Assembly: GCA_017391465.1 (NCBI GenBank)
Contig: JAFOYH010000091.1
Coordinates: forward strand, 1-16,794
Source: Lachnospiraceae bacterium
Lineage (GTDB): Bacteria; Bacillota_A; Clostridia; Lachnospirales; Lachnospiraceae
Direction: 5' to 3'
Length of the DNA stretch: 16,794 nt
Shown here: positions 7,518 to 14,768 of the stretch, in pieces
Layout: every line of letters begins with the position of its first letter
Numbering within the stretch: the first letter of the stretch is position 1
The notes under the pieces: model-generated
Database searches by the model: none
Told to the model about the DNA's origin: nothing
What the model saw: the letters and a program-made list of their open reading frames with translations, nothing else
Program-made: the position numbers and the translations under genes

Positions 7518-8997
7518 ATTTTCTATATGCGCTCAAATCGATCATACGACAGATCATGGAGCCATATTTGTCATAAAATTGCTGAAGTTTGTCTGCGTCA
7601 TATTCGATGCAGAAAGGCGCTGATTTGATTTCCTCCATGAATTCACTGGTTTCTTTAATAAAGTAATCGGACAGGACAGAGTAAAAACGTGGACCAATAC
7701 TTGTGTGATAACGACCGGGGAATTTGAGGAAAAGTTTCTTTCGATTATTAAACACCGATACATGCATCATATGTTGAACACTTGGAAGGAGTTCTTCGTC
7801 GATGACATAAAAATGGATTTTTGGATTAATCTTAGACGTGTCTAATACCTTTTGAATATGTAATTTACGTTCCTCTGGAGTCATGTTGTAGACGATATCT
7901 GCAAAAATGATTTCGCCATCTTCCATGTATTTTAACAGTGAAGATTTTAGTACATAAAAGTCCAGTGTATTTTTTTCGAAAATTTCGTCCCATGTAATCT
8001 GAAGTTGTCCGACCAGCTGAGCCATGAACTCATCGTGGTCACGTTCGCGTGCGGTTTGTGTGATGTTATCCCAACATTCTACAGGAAGTAAGTATTCAAA
8101 ACCACGGGTAAGCATGATTTGATAATTGTCACGGGCATAGAAGTCTGTACGATAACCATGTTGATAGAATTCCTCGGAATCTGTTGCATGCAGCAACAGA
8201 CTTGTAGAGCGAAATGCCGGCAATGTACGTATATAGATCTGGTTTACTTTTTCAGGGTCTGTAATAATTGTTGCTGTCTGAATTCGGCTGTATTGATCCA
8301 GTGCACATAAAATAGCCATATGATCTTTGATAATGATGGTATTTAATGAATTCATCAAAGAATCATCATAAAAGTCAAAAGAAATCTCTTCGTGGGCATT
8401 GATAAAATAGTATAATTGTTTCAGGTATTCCTTGCTGTTGGACTGAAAATTCTTCATGTTCAGACCGATCTTTACACTCACATCATGATCATGTGAAATA
8501 TGTGATGAGGAATCTTCAACATTTTTTAAAATAAAACGGCAAACATCCAATGTGCAGAGAATTTCAACAGGTTCTCCGTAGGACGCAATGGTTTCAAAAA
8601 GTTCATGGTTAAAAAATTCGTAGACATCATTGGCCAATGACAAAACACGTGTTTGATAAACTGAGTCCTGGTTTTGTTCGTTTATTGCATCGTGACTGGA
8701 ATCTTTGTAACTGTCTTTAAGAAGATTATAGATGATTGTGTTTAAAGAATCTGCAGTGGCATCAACGGCAAACATTTTTGAAAATGCCATCAGATCATCA
8801 TGTTTTAAAATTTCTCGTGAAAAGTGATTGGCCAGGGTACGGTTAATGTTCGGAGCCATTTTGGCTGCAGGCAGTTTAGCTTTGTTACACCATTTGCTTA
8901 TGTAAGAGACATCATACCCAACTTCTTCAGCAACTGTTGAGAGTTTCGAACCAGAGAAATTAATCAGTTTTTTTAATAATGTTCCGTATATACTCAT
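7516..8997 (-). CDS. Large helix-turn-helix protein, candidate regulator of the lactate operon
   Basis: A 493-residue cytoplasmic protein that I cannot assign to a named family. The N-terminus (about residues 16-46, KLSTVAEEVGYDVSYISKWC followed by NKAKLPAAK) reads as an XRE-like helix-turn-helix with a recognition helix around DVSYISKWCNK. The remaining ~430 residues have no recognisable sensor, kinase or transport motif and no membrane segment. They are rich in aromatic and acidic residues and alternate predicted helices with short strands. The gene is transcribed divergently from the lactate/acrylate operon across a 255-base intergenic region containing palindromes, which suggests it regulates that operon; this is inference. 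AAGGTG about nine bases upstream supports the ATG at 8997. Codon use is ordinary, unlike the neighbouring operon, as expected for a weakly expressed regulator. Confidence 0.7.
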   Translation of the reverse strand: MSIYGTLLKKLINFSGSKLSTVAEEVGYDVSYISKWCNKAKLPAAKMAPNINRTLANHFSREILKHDDLMAFSKMFAVDATADSLNTIIYNLLKDSYKDSSHDAINEQNQDSVYQTRVLSLANDVYEFFNHELFETIASYGEPVEILCTLDVCRFILKNVEDSSSHISHDHDVSVKIGLNMKNFQSNSKEYLKQLYYFINAHEEISFDFYDDSLMNSLNTIIIKDHMAILCALDQYSRIQTATIITDPEKVNQIYIRTLPAFRSTSLLLHATDSEEFYQHGYRTDFYARDNYQIMLTRGFEYLLPVECWDNITQTARERDHDEFMAQLVGQLQITWDEIFEKNTLDFYVLKSSLLKYMEDGEIIFADIVYNMTPEERKLHIQKVLDTSKINPKIHFYVIDEELLPSVQHMMHVSVFNNRKKLFLKFPGRYHTSIGPRFYSVLSDYFIKETSEFMEEIKSAPFCIEYDADKLQQFYDKYGSMICRMIDLSAYRK

Positions 8998-9054
8998 AGA
9001 TTTTCACCTTCTTGTAATTAAATTTATAACTTTTTTTATAATTTCCATAAATAT

Positions 9055-9083
9055 AGAATAGATGGTTGTTATGTAATTGTCAA
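9055..9083 (-). promoter_or_regulatory. Promoter of the helix-turn-helix gene
   Basis: On the minus strand a perfect TTGACA (complement of 9078-9083), a 17-base spacer and TATTCT (complement of 9055-9060). The predicted start is near 9048, with a leader of about 50 bases before the ATG. Confidence 0.78.
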
Positions 9084-9090
9084 GAAAAAA

Positions 9091-9110
9091 TTGATTCAAG
9101 TTGAATTCAA
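9091..9110. promoter_or_regulatory. Tandem palindromes between divergent promoters (candidate operator)
   Basis: TTGATTCAA (9091-9099, palindrome around a central base) is followed by the perfect palindrome TTGAATTCAA (9101-9110). Further TTGA half-sites occur at 9121 and 9132, so TTGA recurs at roughly 10-base steps on one face of the helix. The block begins eight bases upstream of the minus-strand -35 and ends 50 bases upstream of the plus-strand -35. That suits a factor that controls both promoters. The binding protein is not known. Confidence 0.45.
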
Positions 9111-9160
9111 AGTGATTAATTTGAGTGAAAATTGAATAAAACAATGTCAGGTGGATTTTA

Positions 9161-9189
9161 TTGTAATATTCATGAGAAATATATATAAT
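9161..9189 (+). promoter_or_regulatory. Promoter of the lactate/acrylate operon
   Basis: TTGTAA (9161-9166), a 17-base spacer and a perfect TATAAT (9184-9189). Transcription should start near 9196, giving a leader of about 57 bases ending in AGGAGG (9242-9247). This fits the high expression implied by the operon's codon use. Confidence 0.8.
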
Positions 9190-9252
9190 AAAAACATCGG
9201 ATATGAAATGAAATTATAAAATTTATACAAGGAAAAATTTTAGGAGGTTATC

Positions 9253-10836
9253 ATGGGTAAAGTTAAAGTATTAACAGCTAGAGAAGCCGTAGATATGATT
9301 AAGGACGGCGCTACAGTTACAATGAGTGGTTTCGTTGCAAACGGTTATGCAGAAGCATTACATATTGCAGCAGAAGAAAGATTCTTAGAAACAGGTCATC
9401 CACAGAATCTGACATTGTTCTATGTAGCAGGTACAGGTAACAAGGACGGCAGTTTTGCAGAACACTATGCACATGAAGGAATGATCAAACGAGTTATTGG
9501 TGGTCATTACAATTTTGTACCAAAAATCTGCCAGATGCTTTATGATAATAAAATTGAAGGTTACAACATTCCTCAGGGAGCTATCGCACAGATGCTTCGT
9601 GATAATGCAGCTAAGAAAATCGGTACATTTACAAGTGTAGGTATCGGTACATTTGCAGATCCACGTAACGGTGGAGGACGTTTAAGTGAAAAAACAACAG
9701 AAGATATCGTAGAACTTATGGAAATTCACGGTGAAGAACAGCTCTTCTACCCACGTATTCCAATCGATGTTGCCCTTATCCGTGGTACATATGCAGATGA
9801 ATTAGGTAACGTAACAATGGAAAAAGAAATGGCTCCACTCGATTGTACAGCACAGGCTATGGCTGTTCATAACAATGGCGGTATTGTTATCGTTCAGGTT
9901 GAAAGAGTTGTTAAAGCTGGTCAGCTTGATTCTAAACTTGTTAAGATCCCTGGCATCTATGTTGACGCTGTTGTTGAATGTCCTGCAGATGATCCATCTC
10001 AGGCTCAGAGCCGTGGATGTGAATATGATCCAGCTTACGCTGGCAATGTTCAGGTTCCAGTATCCAGTCTTGAACCAAAGAAACTTGATGCTAAAAAGAT
10101 CATTGGCCGTCGTGCAGCTATGGAATTAAGAAAGAATGTAGTTGTTAACCTTGGTGTTGGTGTTCCTGAATGGGTATCTTCCGTAGCAGCTGAAGAAGGT
10201 GTTGCAGATGAAATGACACTTACAGTTGAATGTGGTCCTATCGGTGGTGTACCTGGCGGCGGACTTCGTTTTGGTGGTACAGTAAATGCTCAGGCATATG
10301 TTGATGAAGCATATCAGTTTGACTTCTACGATGGTGGCGGTCTTGACCTTTGCTACCTTGGTCTTGCAGAAGTGGACCCTTCCGGTAACGTAAACGTTAG
10401 CCGTCTTGGAACAAGAATCACAGGATCCGGCGGATTTACAAATATTTCTTCCAATGCTAAGAAAGCAATTTTCTGTGGAACATTTACAAACGGTGTTAAG
10501 ATTACTACAGGTGATGGTAAATTAACAATCGTTCAGGAAGGTAAACAGCACAAATTTATCAACAAAGTAACAGAAATTACATTCTCTGGTGTAGTTGCTG
10601 GTAAAAAAGTTGCTAAAGGCGAAAAAGAAGTTCTCTATGTTACAGAACGTGCTGTATTCGCATTAAAAGAAGATGGGCTCCACTTAATCGAAATCGCTCC
10701 TGGTGTAGATCTTGACAAAGATGTTCTTGGACAGATGGATTTCGCTCCAATCGTTGATCGTGATGAAAACGGTAACGTTAAACTCATGGATGAAAGAATT
10801 TTCGTTGATGCAGTTATGGGCATGGAAATCGAATAA
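9253..10836 (+). CDS. pct: Acetate/propionate (lactate) CoA-transferase, Pct type
   Basis: A 527-residue family I CoA-transferase with alpha- and beta-like halves fused in one chain, the size of propionate CoA-transferases (about 520-530). It moves CoA from propionyl- or acetyl-CoA to a short acid; in acrylate-pathway bacteria it makes lactoyl-CoA. The catalytic glutamate is E326 in TVECGPIGG, which forms the acyl-glutamyl/CoA thioester intermediate. The oxyanion-side glycine loops are GVGVPEW (301-307) and GGVPGGGLRFGG. AGGAGG (242-247 of the 9000s) is five bases before the ATG. It is the first gene of the operon, separated from the rest by a 113-base gap with a hairpin. Codons are strongly selected (AAC, TTC, CGT, GGT), suggesting abundant protein. 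Lactate as substrate is inferred from the downstream dehydratase and permease. Confidence 0.9.
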   Translation: MGKVKVLTAREAVDMIKDGATVTMSGFVANGYAEALHIAAEERFLETGHPQNLTLFYVAGTGNKDGSFAEHYAHEGMIKRVIGGHYNFVPKICQMLYDNKIEGYNIPQGAIAQMLRDNAAKKIGTFTSVGIGTFADPRNGGGRLSEKTTEDIVELMEIHGEEQLFYPRIPIDVALIRGTYADELGNVTMEKEMAPLDCTAQAMAVHNNGGIVIVQVERVVKAGQLDSKLVKIPGIYVDAVVECPADDPSQAQSRGCEYDPAYAGNVQVPVSSLEPKKLDAKKIIGRRAAMELRKNVVVNLGVGVPEWVSSVAAEEGVADEMTLTVECGPIGGVPGGGLRFGGTVNAQAYVDEAYQFDFYDGGGLDLCYLGLAEVDPSGNVNVSRLGTRITGSGGFTNISSNAKKAIFCGTFTNGVKITTGDGKLTIVQEGKQHKFINKVTEITFSGVVAGKKVAKGEKEVLYVTERAVFALKEDGLHLIEIAPGVDLDKDVLGQMDFAPIVDRDENGNVKLMDERIFVDAVMGMEIE

Positions 10837-10868
10837 TCGTTGATTATAAACTTACATAAAATTTTAAA

Positions 10869-10888
10869 TCCGGGCGGGAACGCCCGGA
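10869..10888 (+). other. Intercistronic GNRA-loop hairpin
   Basis: TCCGGGCG (10869-10876) pairs perfectly with CGCCCGGA (10881-10888) around a GGAA tetraloop, a GNRA type. The next bases are AATATTCT, so there is no adjacent U-run. A T8 tract occurs 27 bases later (10916-10923) after the palindrome AAACGCGTTT. It is more likely an mRNA end-protecting or processing element than a terminator, though partial attenuation cannot be excluded. Confidence 0.6.
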
Positions 10889-10949
10889 ATATTCTAAGGT
10901 GAACTTATAAACGCGTTTTTTTTATATACAAAGAAAGGGAGTTTTAACT

Positions 10950-11441
10950 ATGGCAAACTTATTTGCAGAAACAGGTATTGGTAAACACATTATCAGAACA
11001 CATCACTGGGGTATTGTATTACCTAACAAAGAAAAAGCAGATGCATTCATGAATCTTTTTGGTCTTCAGGAAGATTACAGAGGTCATGTAGTTCCTTATG
11101 ATTCTGACCTTATTTTCACAAAACGTGGTGATGGTGCAGACTCTATGGAATTCATCCTTCCATTATCTGGTGTTTTAACACAGTTCAACAAAGGTAAAGG
11201 CGGTATTGCTCATGTTGCATTCTTAGTAGATGACATTCGTGCTACATCTCAGGAACTTATCGATATGGGTATGGAAATGTTAGAAAAAGAACCTGTTGAA
11301 GGTACAGAAGACATTATCGTTAACTTTATCCGTCCAAAATATACACAGGGTATCCTTGTTGAATTAATTGAACAGGTATCTCCTATCAACTATGAAGCAA
11401 CATTTACAAGCCGTAGAGAAGCACTTGGCATTGAAATCTAA
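10950..11441 (+). CDS. VOC-family protein, candidate lactoyl-CoA epimerase
   Basis: A 163-residue protein of the vicinal-oxygen-chelate fold (glyoxalase I, methylmalonyl-CoA epimerase, extradiol dioxygenases). Two beta-alpha-beta-beta-beta modules can be traced: RTHHWGIVLPN (16-26) to MEFILPL, and GIAHVAFLVDDI (85-96) to ILVELIE (135-141). Likely metal ligands are H19, E67, H88 and E138, the usual order of one per strand. It lies between the CoA-transferase and the dehydratase activator, and codon use matches the operon. Glyoxalase I and methylmalonyl-CoA epimerase both abstract a proton alpha to a thioester or its precursor. A role in interconverting (S)- and (R)-lactoyl-CoA is therefore plausible; this is inference. 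Alternatives are a methylmalonyl-CoA epimerase or a detoxifying glyoxalase. AAAGGGAG about nine bases upstream supports the ATG. Confidence 0.75.
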   Translation: MANLFAETGIGKHIIRTHHWGIVLPNKEKADAFMNLFGLQEDYRGHVVPYDSDLIFTKRGDGADSMEFILPLSGVLTQFNKGKGGIAHVAFLVDDIRATSQELIDMGMEMLEKEPVEGTEDIIVNFIRPKYTQGILVELIEQVSPINYEATFTSRREALGIEI

Positions 11442-11449
11442 GTTGCATT

Positions 11450-11455
11450 GGGAGG
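11450..11455 (+). promoter_or_regulatory. Ribosome-binding site deciding the activator start
   Basis: GGGAGG is seven bases before the GTG at 11463. The longer frame would need a TTG at 11448 that overlaps this site, so the GTG is the start. Confidence 0.8.
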
Positions 11456-11462
11456 ATATATC

Positions 11463-12242
11463 GTGTATACATTAGGGATCGATATTGGGTCATCATCCAG
11501 TAAAGCAGTCATCTTAAAAGATGGTGCAGAACTTGTATCATCAGCGGTTGTGCAGGTTGGTACAGGTACATCTGGTCCAGGTCGAGTGATGGAAGCAGTT
11601 TTCGAAAACCTTGACATTAAGCCAGAAGACATCAATTATACAGTTGCAACTGGTTATGGACGTTTCTCTGTAGATAATGCAAATAAGCAGATCAGTGAAA
11701 TCACATGCCATGCAAAAGGTATTTTCTATTTGGTTCCAACTGCCAGAACAATCATTGACATTGGTGGACAGGACGCAAAAGCAATTGCAATCAATGAAAA
11801 AGGAAATATCACTCAGTTCTATATGAATGATAAATGTGCAGCAGGTACAGGACGTTTCTTAGACGTTATGTCCCGCGTGCTTGAAATCCCATTGGAAAAG
11901 ATGGGAGAAGCTCACTTCCAGGCGAAAGAATGGGCATCTGTCAGCAGTACATGTACTGTTTTTGCAGAATCTGAAGTAATTTCTCAGTTGTCCAAAGGTT
12001 TGACAAGAGAAAGTATTGTAGCAGGTGTTCATAAATCTGTAGCTACAAAAGCATGTTCCCTTGTACGTCGTTGTGGAAGTATTATGAATGATGTGGTTAT
12101 GTGTGGCGGTGTTGCTCAGAACCCAGGCGCAGTCGATGCGATTGAAAAAGAATTGGGTCAGAAGATCACAGTTGCTCCAAATCCACAGATTACAGGTGCA
12201 CTTGGTGCCGCATTATTAGCTTATGAAGAGCTGATTAAATAA
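11463..12242 (+). CDS. lcdC: 2-hydroxyacyl-CoA dehydratase activator (archerase), LcdC/HgdC-like
   Basis: A 259-residue ATPase of the ASKHA (actin/Hsp70) fold that injects one high-energy electron into the dehydratase, driven by ATP hydrolysis, and is extremely oxygen-sensitive. Phosphate loops are GIDIGSSSSKAVIL (5-18) and DIGGQDAKAI (99-108), and MCGGVAQNPG lies near the C-terminus. The two cysteines that bind a [4Fe-4S] cluster across the homodimer are C125 (NDKCAAGTG) and C164 (SSTCTVFAESE). The length agrees with HgdC (about 260). The start is GTG, chosen from the ribosome-site spacing. It is 21 bases after the VOC gene and 34 before the first dehydratase subunit. The electron donor (ferredoxin or flavodoxin) is not encoded here. 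Confidence 0.95.
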   Translation: MYTLGIDIGSSSSKAVILKDGAELVSSAVVQVGTGTSGPGRVMEAVFENLDIKPEDINYTVATGYGRFSVDNANKQISEITCHAKGIFYLVPTARTIIDIGGQDAKAIAINEKGNITQFYMNDKCAAGTGRFLDVMSRVLEIPLEKMGEAHFQAKEWASVSSTCTVFAESEVISQLSKGLTRESIVAGVHKSVATKACSLVRRCGSIMNDVVMCGGVAQNPGAVDAIEKELGQKITVAPNPQITGALGAALLAYEELIK

Positions 12243-12276
12243 TAAGCGGCCAAATATAAAGAAAGAAGGTATAATT

Positions 12277-13536
12277 ATGGAGATTAATATCAATGAAGCA
12301 AGCTCAAAAGAGTGTTTGGCATATTTTCAGGCAAAACTCGATGAAGAAGCATGGGAAGCAAAAAAAGCTGGTAAATTAGTTTGCTGGTCCGCATCTGTAG
12401 CTCCTCCAGAAATGTGTGTAGCAATGGATATCGCTATGATTTATCCAGAAACACATGCAGCTGGTGCAGGTGCTCGTAAAGCATCCCAGGATTTATTAGA
12501 CGTAGCTCATAGCAAAGGTTACAACATTGATATCTGTTCTTATGCACGTACAAACCTTGGTTACATGGAACTCTTAAAACAGGAAGCTATGACAGGCGAA
12601 AAACCTGAAAGATTAGCTACATCCAAAGCAGCTTACGTTCCACTTCCTGACCTTGTTATCACATGTAACAATATCTGTAACACATTATTAAAATGGTACG
12701 AAAACCTTGCAAAAGAATTGAACATTCCTTGCATCATCATCGACGTTCCATTTAACCACACAATGCCAGTTCCACGTCACAACAAAGCATACATCGCTGA
12801 TCAGATCAGAGCTGCTATCAAACAGTTAGAAGATATCACAGGTCGTGCATTTGATTATGACAAATTCCTTAAAGTTCAGGAACAGGTACAGAGATCCGTT
12901 TACTGGTGGAACAAAGTAGCTACATATGCTCACAGAAAACCATCACCACTTAACGGTTTCGATTTATTCAACTACATGGCATTAATCGTATGTGCTAGAG
13001 CAAGAGATTATGCTGAAATTACATTCCACAAATTTGCTGACGAATTAGAAGCAAAAGATGCAGCTGGACAGTACGCATTTGGTGCAGCTGAAAACGAAAA
13101 ATCTCGTGTTACATGGGAAGGTATCGCTGTTTGGACATACCTTGGCGCTACATTCAAAGGTCTTAAGAATGTTGGTTCCGTTATGACAGGTTCCGCATAT
13201 CCAGGACTTTGGAGCCTTGTTTACACACCAGGCGATCTTGAATCCATGGGTGAAGCTTATACAAACGTATACATCAACACATGTGGTTCCAACCGTTATG
13301 AAGAATTCTACAAAGTTGTTAGCAAAGCTAAATCTGATGGTATGGTTCTTCACCTTAACCGTAGCTGTAAATTAATGGGTCTCCTTAATAACGAAGGTGC
13401 TGAATATGTTAACTCCAAGATGGGTATCCCATTCGTAAGCTTTGATGGTGACCAGACTGACCCTAACGTATTCTCTCAGGCTCAGTACGAAACACGTGTT
13501 CAGGCTTTAGCAGAAATGATGGAAGCTAACAAATAA
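12277..13536 (+). CDS. lcdA: (R)-2-hydroxyacyl-CoA dehydratase alpha subunit, probably lactoyl-CoA
   Basis: A 419-residue subunit of the HgdB/FldB/LcdA family. With its partner it removes water from a 2-hydroxyacyl-CoA by a ketyl-radical mechanism using [4Fe-4S] clusters. Cysteines likely to ligate the cluster are C87 (DICSYAR), C130 or C134 (ITCNNIC) and C336 or C364 (NTCGSNR, NRSCK). The C-terminal SFDGDQTDPN (388-397) is the family's DxxxxDP-like element. The fold starts with VCWSASVAPPEMCVAMD (35-51), typical of the first substrate-binding domain. The ribosome site GAAAGAAGG is about ten bases before ATG. Substrate specificity cannot be read from these motifs; lactate is inferred from the Pct-type transferase and the lactate permease in the same operon. 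Confidence 0.92.
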   Translation: MEININEASSKECLAYFQAKLDEEAWEAKKAGKLVCWSASVAPPEMCVAMDIAMIYPETHAAGAGARKASQDLLDVAHSKGYNIDICSYARTNLGYMELLKQEAMTGEKPERLATSKAAYVPLPDLVITCNNICNTLLKWYENLAKELNIPCIIIDVPFNHTMPVPRHNKAYIADQIRAAIKQLEDITGRAFDYDKFLKVQEQVQRSVYWWNKVATYAHRKPSPLNGFDLFNYMALIVCARARDYAEITFHKFADELEAKDAAGQYAFGAAENEKSRVTWEGIAVWTYLGATFKGLKNVGSVMTGSAYPGLWSLVYTPGDLESMGEAYTNVYINTCGSNRYEEFYKVVSKAKSDGMVLHLNRSCKLMGLLNNEGAEYVNSKMGIPFVSFDGDQTDPNVFSQAQYETRVQALAEMMEANK

Positions 13537-13554
13537 TTAAGGAGGGAATGTAAA

Positions 13555-14682
13555 ATGAGAACAGTTGATGAAATTATTGCTGAATTGAAAGCTATTGCTG
13601 ATGATCCTAAAAAAGCAATGGAAGATTATAAAAAAGAAACTGGTAAAGGTGCTGTAGGTATTATGCCTGTATACTGCCCAGAAGAACTTGTACATGCAGC
13701 TGGATACCTTCCAATGGGTATGTGGGGAACACAGAAAAAATCCATCTCCAAAGCTCGTACATATTTACCACCATTCGCATGTTCCATCATGCAGTCTGTA
13801 ATGGAATTACAGCTTGAAGGCGCTTATGATGATCTTGAAGCAGTTATCTTCTCCGTACCATGTGATACTCTTAAATGTATGAGCCAGAAATGGCATGGAA
13901 AAGCTCCAGTGATTACATTTACACATCCACAGAACCGTAAAGTTGCTAAAGAAGCTGCAAATGTATTCGCTCGTGAAGAATTCAAAATCGTTAAAGAAAA
14001 ACTTGAAGACGTTCTTGAAACAAAGATTACAACAAAAGCTCTTAAAAACAGTATCGCTGTTTACAATGCAAACCGTGCAGCTTGCCGTGCATTCTGTGAT
14101 GTAGCTGCTGAATATGCTGCAGTAATCAAACCATCCGATCGTCATGCAGTTCTTAAAGCTCGTTGGTTCATGGAAAAATCCAAACATACAGCTTTAGTTA
14201 ACGAACTTATCGAAGCTATCAAAGCTAATCCAGCTCCAGAATACACAGGTAAAAAAGTTGTTGTATCTGGTATCTTAGTTGAACCATACGATGTTCTTGA
14301 CATCTTTGCAGAAAACGGTTTAGCAATCGTTGCTGATGACCTTGCTCAGGAATCCAGAAACTTCCGTCAGGATGTACCAGCTGATGAAGATCCAATCATG
14401 GCTCTTGCAAAAGCTTGGAACGAATTTGATGGTTGTTCCTTAGCAACAGATGCTGACAAACCAAAAGGACAGATGCTTATCGATGCAGTTAAAAAATATG
14501 ATGCTGATGCAGTTATCGTATGCATGATGAAATTCTGTGACCCTGAAGAATTTGATTACCCAATCCTTATTCAGGAATTCGAAGCAGCTGGCGTTCGTAA
14601 CCTTCAGATCGAAATCGATCAGGAATCTACAGCATTCGAACAGGTTAAGACAAGACTTCAGACATTCGCTGAAATTCTTTAA
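13555..14682 (+). CDS. lcdB: (R)-2-hydroxyacyl-CoA dehydratase beta subunit, probably lactoyl-CoA
   Basis: A 375-residue partner subunit of the dehydratase, the usual size for HgdB/LcdB/HadC-type beta subunits. It carries its own iron-sulfur cluster. Candidate ligands are C76 (PPFACS), C103 or C108 (VPCDTLKC) and C323 or C328 (IVCMMKFC). The N-terminal MPVYCPEELVHAAGYLP (37-53) and the closing LQIEIDQES (350-358) are family landmarks. It starts 18 bases after the alpha subunit with AAGGAGGGA as ribosome site, consistent with equimolar translation. Phe, Asn and Ile codons are mostly C-ending, as in the other operon genes. Downstream lies a hairpin without U-run and then the permease gene. Confidence 0.92.
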   Translation: MRTVDEIIAELKAIADDPKKAMEDYKKETGKGAVGIMPVYCPEELVHAAGYLPMGMWGTQKKSISKARTYLPPFACSIMQSVMELQLEGAYDDLEAVIFSVPCDTLKCMSQKWHGKAPVITFTHPQNRKVAKEAANVFAREEFKIVKEKLEDVLETKITTKALKNSIAVYNANRAACRAFCDVAAEYAAVIKPSDRHAVLKARWFMEKSKHTALVNELIEAIKANPAPEYTGKKVVVSGILVEPYDVLDIFAENGLAIVADDLAQESRNFRQDVPADEDPIMALAKAWNEFDGCSLATDADKPKGQMLIDAVKKYDADAVIVCMMKFCDPEEFDYPILIQEFEAAGVRNLQIEIDQESTAFEQVKTRLQTFAEIL

Positions 14683-14705
14683 TTTCAAACATATTATAAA
14701 ATTAG

Positions 14706-14732
14706 GCAATTGGGGATTTAATCCCCAATTGC
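14706..14732 (+). other. Intercistronic hairpin before the permease gene
   Basis: GCAATTGGGGAT (14706-14717) pairs perfectly with ATCCCCAATTGC (14721-14732) around a 3-base loop. The following TATATAACTAAATA has no U-run. It probably protects or helps process the upstream dehydratase message and lowers or separates permease expression; it is not a convincing terminator. Confidence 0.65.
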
Positions 14733-14768
14733 TATATAACTAAATAATTGAGGGGAGAAAATTACAAT

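Noticed and set aside
10909..10923. AAACGCGTTT palindrome with T8 as a terminator after the CoA-transferase
   Set aside because: The palindrome has no room for a loop, and the strong hairpin is 27 bases before the T-run, so it does not form a standard intrinsic terminator. Partial attenuation remains possible.
13807..14187. 126-codon minus-strand frame in the dehydratase beta gene
   Set aside because: Shadow of a conserved gene; Cys/Phe-rich composition results from the reverse complement of its codons.
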